Source: Bradyrhizobium sp. C9
GTDB taxonomy: Bacteria; Pseudomonadota; Alphaproteobacteria; Rhizobiales; Xanthobacteraceae
Direction: 5' to 3'
Assembly (NCBI RefSeq): GCF_002532045.1
Contig: NZ_NWTG01000020.1
Location: 83,406-147,405 of the forward strand
DNA length: 64,000 nt
The notes under the pieces are model-generated. The model did not search any database, was not told the DNA's origin, and saw nothing but the letters and a program-made list of their open reading frames with translations. Positions within the stretch are counted from its first letter, which is position 1. Every line of letters starts with the position of its first letter. The translations under genes were made by a program, and so were the position numbers. Below are positions 59,155 through 64,000 of this stretch, in pieces.

Positions 59155-59835
59155 ATGAACGGAAAAGCCATCGTCATCACCGGCGCGCTTGGCGCGCTCG
59201 GCAAGGTGGTCGCCGAAGAAGCCCTGGCGCGCGGCGCGCGCGTTGCCGGCATCGATCATGCGGCCTCGCAGCTGGCTGCGACCGCCGATCGCATCGAGCT
59301 CGGCAATGTCGACCTCACCGACACCGCGCAGGCGACGGCTGCAATCGACAAGGCGGCGGCGCATTTCGGCCGGCTCGACGGGCTGATCAACATCGCGGGC
59401 GGCTTCACCTTCGAGGCGGTGAGCGACGGCGATCCCGCGACCTGGCAGCGCATGTTCGCGATGAACGTGATGACCGCCTTCAACACGTCGCACGCGGCGA
59501 TTCCGCATCTCATCAAATCGGGCGCCGGACGGATCATCAATATCGGCGCGCTCGGCGCTTTGCAGGCCGCGTCCGGCATGGGTCCTTATGCGGCCTCGAA
59601 AGCCGGCGTCCACCGCCTCACCGAGTCGCTCGCCGCGGAACTCAAGGGCAAGGTCACGGTCAACGCCGTGCTGCCCTCGATCATCGACACCGCCGCCAAC
59701 CGCGCCGCGATGCCGAAGGCCGACATCTCCAAATGGGTGACGCCGAAGGAACTCGCTGACGTCATCCTGTTCCTCGCCAGCGACGCCGCGAGCGCCGTCA
59801 CCGGCGCGTTGCTGCCGGTCAACGGGCGGGTTTAG
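59155..59835 (+). CDS. Short-chain dehydrogenase/reductase lacking the catalytic Ser
   Basis: A 226-residue SDR: Rossmann TGALGALG (9-16), NIAGG (79-83), catalytic Y145xxxK149 (YAASK) and GALLPVNG at the end. The position of the usual catalytic Ser, 13 residues before Tyr, is Ala132 (INIGALGAL), so catalysis may be weak or the protein may do something else. Its stop interlocks with the stop of a GrlR-like gene on the other strand (four-base overlap). Confidence 0.85.
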   Translation: MNGKAIVITGALGALGKVVAEEALARGARVAGIDHAASQLAATADRIELGNVDLTDTAQATAAIDKAAAHFGRLDGLINIAGGFTFEAVSDGDPATWQRMFAMNVMTAFNTSHAAIPHLIKSGAGRIINIGALGALQAASGMGPYAASKAGVHRLTESLAAELKGKVTVNAVLPSIIDTAANRAAMPKADISKWVTPKELADVILFLASDAASAVTGALLPVNGRV

Positions 59836-60176
59836 TCGGCAACCAGCAGCCGCAGCTTCGACCTGAAGCGGATGCTCTGCTTGCCGGCGAGCGCCATGCC
59901 GTCGCCCTCGGCGGTCTCGTCGGTGTAGGTGCCGGTAAAACCGATCGTGACCACCTTGCGTTCCCACACCGGGCGCTCGCCATAGGTCGGCGAATGCTCC
60001 TCGTTGGTGACCTCGCCCTTCCACTTGCCATCGGCCGCGGTGTAGCTGCCATGGGCAAAGAAGAACGAGTCCCCGCCGCGCATCTGGCCGTCGCGCAGCA
60101 CCATGACGCCCTGGTTGCCGCCAGAGACCCCATCGAGAAATTCGACGGTGATGTGATAGAGGCCGTTCCGGATCAT
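59832..60176 (-). CDS. Single-domain GrlR-like protein (paralogue 3)
   Basis: A 114-residue protein with one GrlR-type domain: IRNGLYHITVEFLDGVSGGN, DGQMRGGDSFFFAHGSYTAA, GKQSIRFRSKLRLLVAD. It matches the second domain of the proteins at 46001 and 54019. The size is close to GrlR of E. coli (about 123 residues). ATG 60176 lacks a strong ribosome site. It converges on, and overlaps by four bases, the SDR gene. Confidence 0.78.
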   Translation of the reverse strand: MIRNGLYHITVEFLDGVSGGNQGVMVLRDGQMRGGDSFFFAHGSYTAADGKWKGEVTNEEHSPTYGERPVWERKVVTIGFTGTYTDETAEGDGMALAGKQSIRFRSKLRLLVAD

Positions 60177-60312
60177 GAAATGGTCGTACCCTGTCCCGGC
60201 CCAATAATAGCCGCCTGGCCGCACTTTGGGCAAATTCCATCCGCCTCGATGGGCTCCATTCCGCGTTATGCTGGCACCTGAGTCGCGGCGGGATGCCGCA
60301 GGAGCCCATCCG

Positions 60313-60996
60313 TTGGAAACCGCGCTTTATCTGCCCGTCAAACGCTTCCTGGAAAAGCTCGGCTTCACGGTGAAGGGCGAGATCGGTGGCTGCGACCTCG
60401 TGGCGCTGAGCGGCAGCGATCCGCCTGTCGTGGTGATCGGTGAACTGAAGCTCGCCTTCAACCTCGAACTGATCCTGCAGGCGGTCGATCGCGCCGCGGC
60501 GGCCGATGAGGTGTGGATCGCGGCCAAGGTATCGGCACGCGGCAAGGGCCGCGAGAGCGACGCGCGCTATCGCAATCTGTGCCGGCGGCTCGGCTTCGGC
60601 ATGCTCGGCGTCACCGACCGCGGCGACGTCGAGGTGCTGGTGCCGCCACCGACTGCGGCACCGCGTCGCAATCCGAAGAAGCGTTCGCGCCTGATCACCG
60701 AGCATCGGAAGCGTAAGGGCGATCCCGCCATGGGCGGATCGACGCGCGCGCCGATCATGACCGCCTACCGGCAGCAGGCGCTGGCCTGCGCCTGTGCGCT
60801 GTCGGATGGCCCCCGGCGGGTGCGCGACCTCCGCGCCGAGATTCCCGACGCCGGCAAGATCCTGCTGCATAATGTCTACGGCTGGTTCGATCGCGCCGAG
60901 CGCGGCATCTATGTGCTGACCGATGCCGGCCGTGCCGCGCTGAAGCGCTGGCCGCAGCAGCCGATCAATGCATCAGGGGCGGAAGCCGCCCCATAA
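60313..60996 (+). CDS. DUF2161 PD-(D/E)XK-like protein
   Basis: A 227-residue protein: METALYLPVKRFLEKLGFTV, KGEIGGCDLVALSGSDPPVV, VIGELKLAFNLELILQAVDR. D (CDLV) and ExK (GELK) give a PD-(D/E)XK nuclease-like active site; the family is annotated as a putative phosphodiesterase. A C-terminal helical domain (HNVYGWFDRAERGIYVLTDA) resembles a winged helix. Start is a TTG with AGGAG eight bases upstream, matching the family N-terminus; an ATG at 60268 lacks a ribosome site. Function unknown, possibly DNA-related. Confidence 0.85.
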   Translation: METALYLPVKRFLEKLGFTVKGEIGGCDLVALSGSDPPVVVIGELKLAFNLELILQAVDRAAAADEVWIAAKVSARGKGRESDARYRNLCRRLGFGMLGVTDRGDVEVLVPPPTAAPRRNPKKRSRLITEHRKRKGDPAMGGSTRAPIMTAYRQQALACACALSDGPRRVRDLRAEIPDAGKILLHNVYGWFDRAERGIYVLTDAGRAALKRWPQQPINASGAEAAP

Positions 60997-61011
60997 CAAC
61001 AGGGGGAGACC

Positions 61012-61311
61012 ATGATCGTCGTCACCGGCAGCGTCACCGCCCGCCCCGACTCCTTCGACGAAGTGCGGCGATTGAGCCTCGAACATGTCCATCGCTCGCG
61101 CACCGAGCCCGGCTGCATCTCACACGCGGTGCATGTCGACTGCGAAAACCCGCTCAAGCTGGTGTTTTTCGAGCAATGGGCCGACCGCGCAGCGCTGGCG
61201 GCACATTTTACGGTCCCCGCCTCACGCGATTTCGTCCGCTCGCTGCAATCTCTTGCAGCTGCAGCGACCACCATCGAACTTTATGACGCTCACAAGATTG
61301 AGAGACTCTAG
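61012..61311 (+). CDS. Antibiotic biosynthesis monooxygenase (ABM) domain protein
   Basis: A 99-residue ABM/YgiN-type protein: MIVVTGSVTARPDSFDEVRR, CISHAVHVDCENPLKLVFFEQW and AHFTVPASRDFVRSLQSL. AGGGGGAG lies just before the ATG. It starts 15 bases after the DUF2161 gene, probably in one transcript. Substrate unknown; unrelated in detail to the ABM protein at 13584. Confidence 0.87.
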   Translation: MIVVTGSVTARPDSFDEVRRLSLEHVHRSRTEPGCISHAVHVDCENPLKLVFFEQWADRAALAAHFTVPASRDFVRSLQSLAAAATTIELYDAHKIERL

Positions 61312-61400
61312 CTGCATGGCTGGATTGCCATCTCATATTCATATTGCAATGCAACATTGGGGACCTTACGTATCTCCCGCGATTCAAAGATGAGGCGGCG

Positions 61401-61709
61401 ATGAGCGGAGACTGGAATACCAAGTATGGCACCCGGCGTGTGCGGCATGATCCGCCGACGCTGGAGGAGGCAATCTTCGCCGCCATCGGCATCACCGATG
61501 ACGTGGAGGCCCAGGCCGAGATCGCGTCGTCCCTGATGGGGCTGCCCTATGAAGAGGTGCTGGCCGAGGTGAAGAAAACCGCGCGCGTCAGCGCCCGCAC
61601 CGGCACGGCAACCCGCGTGATCGCCGGCGAACAGGGCGCGCAGCGCTCCGTCGTGGTCGAGCGCCGCGTGGTCCGCCGTCTCGCGCCCGCCAAGCGCACC
61701 GGCACCTGA
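61401..61709 (+). CDS. Conserved protein of 102 residues
   Basis: Reads MSGDWNTKYGTRRVRHDPPT, LEEAIFAAIGITDDVEAQAE, IASSLMGLPYEEVLAEVKKT and ends in a very basic tail (VVVERRVVRRLAPAKRTGT). Helical core, possibly DNA or protein binding. I recall similar proteins in Bradyrhizobium without known function. GAGG lies six bases before the ATG. Confidence 0.7.
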   Translation: MSGDWNTKYGTRRVRHDPPTLEEAIFAAIGITDDVEAQAEIASSLMGLPYEEVLAEVKKTARVSARTGTATRVIAGEQGAQRSVVVERRVVRRLAPAKRTGT

Positions 61710-61735
61710 ACAACGACATCCGGTTACTCAAAGAA

Positions 61736-61770
61736 AAAGGGCAATCCGCTGAGCGGATTGCCCTTTTTGT
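61736..61770. terminator. Bidirectional terminator
   Basis: A perfect 14-bp stem AAAGGGCAATCCGC/GCGGATTGCCCTTT with a TGA loop, T run on both strands (TTTTTG forward, CTTTTTC on reverse side). Lies between two convergent genes. Confidence 0.92.
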
Positions 61771-61789
61771 ATTTGACGAAAGGTCTCGC

Positions 61790-62413
61790 TCAAGCCGCGC
61801 GGCCCCAGCCGGACATCTGCATCACCATTCGCCAGTAGGCGCGGTTCATGTCGACAATCGCGCGCGCGGCCTCGACCGGCGTAACCGGTGCAGCGACCGG
61901 CGCCGGTTCAGCCTGGTGCTGCTCGGTCAGGTCGATGCTGCCGGTCGACTCTCCGTGCCGGAAGGTCAGCTGCGCACCGAACTTGGTGGCGAGTGCGCGC
62001 ATCGCGTCGTTCTGCGCGCCGGTGGTGATGCGCAGGCTGCCGTAGCCCTTGGCATGCGCCTCGGCGATCAGCTTGCGGAACAGCGTGCTGCCGACACCCT
62101 TGCGCCGCACCGACCGCTCCACGCTGAAGGCGATTTCCGGCTGCGTATCGGGTGACTGCTCCGGCGGATGCAGCTCGGCCGCGCCGCGGACCACGCCATC
62201 CTCGAAATAGGCGATGATGACCGTGCCGTCATTGGCGCAACGCTCGGCGTAGCGGCGGATGAAACTGTCGTCGATGAAGCCATGAAAACGATCATGGCGG
62301 CTGGTACGATCCAGTCGCAACAGGTGATCGCGCAGCAGAGGAAGCTCCTCCTGCTGGCTCAACGTCCGCACGGTGCCCTTGGCGGACGTCGGACGGATGG
62401 AATCATAGTTCAT
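61790..62413 (-). CDS. GNAT-family N-acetyltransferase
   Basis: A 207-residue protein with a GNAT domain: PEIAFSVERSVRRKGVGSTL (strand 4 and the acetyl-CoA loop RRKGVG), FRKLIAEAHAKGYGSLRITT, NDAMRALATKFGAQ. The C-terminal extension (VDMNRAYWRMVMQMSGWGRA) is Pro/Ala-rich then helical. Substrate unknown. GAGGAG lies before the ATG. Confidence 0.9.
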   Translation of the reverse strand: MNYDSIRPTSAKGTVRTLSQQEELPLLRDHLLRLDRTSRHDRFHGFIDDSFIRRYAERCANDGTVIIAYFEDGVVRGAAELHPPEQSPDTQPEIAFSVERSVRRKGVGSTLFRKLIAEAHAKGYGSLRITTGAQNDAMRALATKFGAQLTFRHGESTGSIDLTEQHQAEPAPVAAPVTPVEAARAIVDMNRAYWRMVMQMSGWGRAA

Positions 62414-62519
62414 TTCATAACTCCTCTTGGTAGCCCTCGAGGAGGCGTCGAGTCCCTAGCAGTCCCTATATTGTGCGTCGCACCATATAATTCAAGTATC
62501 CAGATTCATTTAAGTAAAC

Positions 62520-62547
62520 AATGATGTGATCGATAAATCACATCATT
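62520..62547. promoter_or_regulatory. AATGATGTGAT inverted repeat
   Basis: A perfect 11-bp inverted repeat (AATGATGTGAT and ATCACATCATT) around CGATAA in an AT-rich pocket, seven bases from the end of the thioesterase gene and about 107 bases upstream of the GNAT start. It could be a terminator without T run or a regulator site for the GNAT gene (TGTGA-N8-TCACA is CRP-like but two bases too wide). Confidence 0.5.
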
Positions 62548-62553
62548 GCCTCA

Positions 62554-62952
62554 TCATAATACCAATTGCGTTTGCGTAACCACCGCGACCAGCTTGCCGT
62601 CCTCGGTCTCCAGCCTGGTTTGCCAGACCTGGGTCCGCCGGCCGCGGTGAACTGGTGTCGCCGTCGCGGTCACGGTGGTCCCCTCCTTGGCTCCGCCGAT
62701 GAAGTTGGTCTTGCTCTCCAGCGTCGTGGTGCCCTTGGCGTCCTCAGGCAGGTTGATCACGGTGGCGGCGGCGCCGACCGAGTCGGCGAAGGCCATCACC
62801 GCGCCCCCGTGGATCGTGTTGCGGAGGGTACAGAGGTCCGGCCGCACCAGCATTTTTGCGACCACGCGATCCGGGCCGGCCTCGGTGAAGGTGACGCCCT
62901 TCAGTTCCGCAAACGGCATCTTCATCGACTGGATCTTTTCGAGCGGCGTCAT
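62554..62952 (-). CDS. PaaI-type hotdog-fold thioesterase
   Basis: A 132-residue protein with the hotdog-fold signature: TLRNTIHGGAVMAFADSVGA (residues 42-61, with the HGG turn), TTTLESKTNFIGGAKEGTTV. PaaI-like thioesterases hydrolyse acyl-CoA intermediates. ATG 62952 has GGGAGAG upstream. The longer open frame upstream is not supported. Confidence 0.9.
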   Translation of the reverse strand: MTPLEKIQSMKMPFAELKGVTFTEAGPDRVVAKMLVRPDLCTLRNTIHGGAVMAFADSVGAAATVINLPEDAKGTTTLESKTNFIGGAKEGTTVTATATPVHRGRRTQVWQTRLETEDGKLVAVVTQTQLVL

Positions 62953-63138
62953 GGACTCTCCCTGGTTTTTTTCTTGCGGCGCTGTTGCGCGGGCAGCCCC
63001 CGCGCCTTCGGCCGTCTTCGATGTTGGTGCCGGCATGATGGATTGCCTGATCAGGTCCGGCAATGACCTCCGAGGTAGTGGTGCAGATGACGTCATGGCC
63101 GCCGTGACAATCCTTGGCGAGTCTGCATACCGTCCGAT

Positions 63139-63924
63139 ATGGGTGACTTCCCTCCCCGCCGGATCGTCTGCCTGACCGAAGAGACGGTCGAGACGCTCTA
63201 TCTGCTTGGCGAGCAGGACCGCATCGTCGGCGTCTCCGGCTATGCGGTGCGGCCGCCGCAGGTCCGACGCGAGAAGCCGCGCGTGTCGGCGTTCATCTCC
63301 GCCGACATTCCGAAGATCCTGGCGCTCGATCCCGATCTCGTGCTCGCCTTCTCCGATCTGCAGGCCGACATCGTCGCCGATCTCGTGCGCGCCGGTGTCG
63401 CCGTCCATGTCTTCAATCAGCGCGATGTCGCCGGCATCCTTGCGATGATCCGCATCTTGGGCGCGATGGTCGGTGCTGCCGAGCGTGCCGGGCAGCTCGC
63501 GCAGGGCCTCGAACAACGGCTGGCTGCAATCGCGGCAACGCCGCGTCCGGCGCCGCGGCCAAAGGTCTATTTCGAGGAATGGGATGATCCGCTAATCAGC
63601 GGCATCGGCTGGGTGTCCGAACTGATCGGGATCGCCGGCGGCGAGGACGCGCTGCCGCATCTGCGCGCGCACAAGGCCGCCAAGGATCGCATCGTCACGC
63701 CCGACACCGTGCGCGCGGCGATGCCCGACGTGATCCTGGCCTCCTGGTGCGGCAAGAAGGTCGTGCCCGACCGAATCCGCACACGCGCGGGCTGGAGCGA
63801 TATTCCGGCCGTGCGTAACGACCGCATCGTCGAGATCAAGTCGCCGATCATCCTGCAGCCCGGCCCCGCCGCGCTCACCGATGGGCTCGATGCGATCGTG
63901 AAGGCGTTGTGGGCGGAGCGATGA
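63139..63924 (+). CDS. BtuF-like helical-backbone substrate-binding protein without a signal peptide
   Basis: A 261-residue protein of the cobalamin/siderophore-binding fold: RIVCLTEETVETLYLLGEQD, RIVGVSGYAVRPPQV, ILALDPDLVLAFSDLQADI and EWDDPLISGIGWVSELIGIAG. In BtuF the ligand is vitamin B12, but here no signal peptide or lipobox is seen and no btuC/btuD partner follows, so the protein may be cytoplasmic or depend on a start further upstream. The gene starts with a poor ribosome site at ATG 63139. Confidence 0.82.
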   Translation: MGDFPPRRIVCLTEETVETLYLLGEQDRIVGVSGYAVRPPQVRREKPRVSAFISADIPKILALDPDLVLAFSDLQADIVADLVRAGVAVHVFNQRDVAGILAMIRILGAMVGAAERAGQLAQGLEQRLAAIAATPRPAPRPKVYFEEWDDPLISGIGWVSELIGIAGGEDALPHLRAHKAAKDRIVTPDTVRAAMPDVILASWCGKKVVPDRIRTRAGWSDIPAVRNDRIVEIKSPIILQPGPAALTDGLDAIVKALWAER

Positions 63925-63934
63925 ACCTTCCAAC

Positions 63935-63962
63935 GTCGTCCCGGCGTAGGCCGGGACCCATA
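63935..63962. repeat. Intergenic repeat R5 (GTCGTCCCGGC family)
   Basis: GTCCCGGC-GTAG-GCCGGGAC forms an 8-bp stem. A fragment of the same element is at about 20299. Downstream of the BtuF-like gene; the last 40 bases show no gene. Confidence 0.75.
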
Positions 63963-64000
63963 TGTGGACGGCCCCCGTGGCACAAGAGCTTTCTGAGTAG

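Noticed and set aside
58888..60870. A 660-codon minus-strand open frame spanning four genes.
   Set aside because: It crosses well-supported genes on both strands and has no family resemblance; a GC-rich artefact.
1..64000. tRNA, rRNA, tmRNA or CRISPR arrays.
   Set aside because: No cloverleaf-like T-arm (GGTTCGAATCC-type) with acceptor stem, no conserved rRNA block and no regularly spaced direct repeats were found in intergenic regions.

Overview
The window is about 64 kb of GC-rich, densely coded chromosome that looks like Bradyrhizobium or a close relative in the Alphaproteobacteria. This is inferred from gene content: a eukaryote-type glutamine synthetase II (glnII) with a divergent GstI/DUF2735 gene, a class II (B12-dependent) ribonucleotide reductase, a GapR/DUF2312 protein, DUF6894 and DUF2336 proteins, and dispersed intergenic repeats of the kind seen throughout such genomes. 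No rRNA, tRNA, CRISPR array, transposase, integrase or origin was found. Most of the segment reads as core or semi-core housekeeping sequence.

Layout. 1-9.4 kb: nrdJ, a compositionally foreign two-gene cassette (phosphoribosyltransferase-like protein plus a short D12-type adenine methylase), panD, an LprI-like protein, a DapD-like acyltransferase, GapR and a membrane metallophosphoesterase. 9.6-19.8 kb: a membrane protein with a pentapeptide repeat, a ceramidase-like (CREST) membrane hydrolase behind paired palindromic operators, a luciferase-like monooxygenase, a broken doxX, phnA, a Cys/Met PLP enzyme, a PepSY protein, polyphosphate glucokinase, a LysR/enol-lactonase-like divergent pair and PaiB. 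19.8-31.8 kb: a tight operon (small membrane protein, pdxY, LysE exporter, degenerate LytM/M23 protein, csaA), DUF6894 proteins, a DUF1993 protein, a SAM methyltransferase, rlpA, an L,D-transpeptidase, an SDR and an FMN reductase.

32-45 kb: a chemoreceptor, acyl-CoA dehydrogenase, nitroreductase, PsiF-repeat protein, two PilZ proteins (one coupled to DUF2336), an AraC regulator, a metallo-beta-lactamase-fold hydrolase, a dienelactone-hydrolase-like protein, a GDPD, a phosphonate-type hexapeptide transferase and an ABC-F ATPase. 45.5-64 kb: a DMT transporter, three GrlR-like proteins (two double-domain, one single), a Tat-exported molybdenum hydroxylase operon with a diheme cytochrome, a Sel1-repeat protein, a ModA-like protein without a signal peptide, the glnII/gstI nitrogen-assimilation locus with a clear sigma-54 promoter, an MliC-like inhibitor, a tyrosine phosphatase, SGNH and SDR enzymes, a DUF2161 nuclease-fold protein, a GNAT, a thioesterase and a BtuF-like protein.

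The best candidates for something undescribed are the low-GC PRTase/methylase cassette at about 3.94-5.38 kb, the three GrlR-like paralogues within 14 kb, and the ceramidase-like enzyme, whose five active-site residues keep the spacing of human alkaline ceramidase. Functional calls rest on motif recognition and remembered family knowledge; no database search was run.
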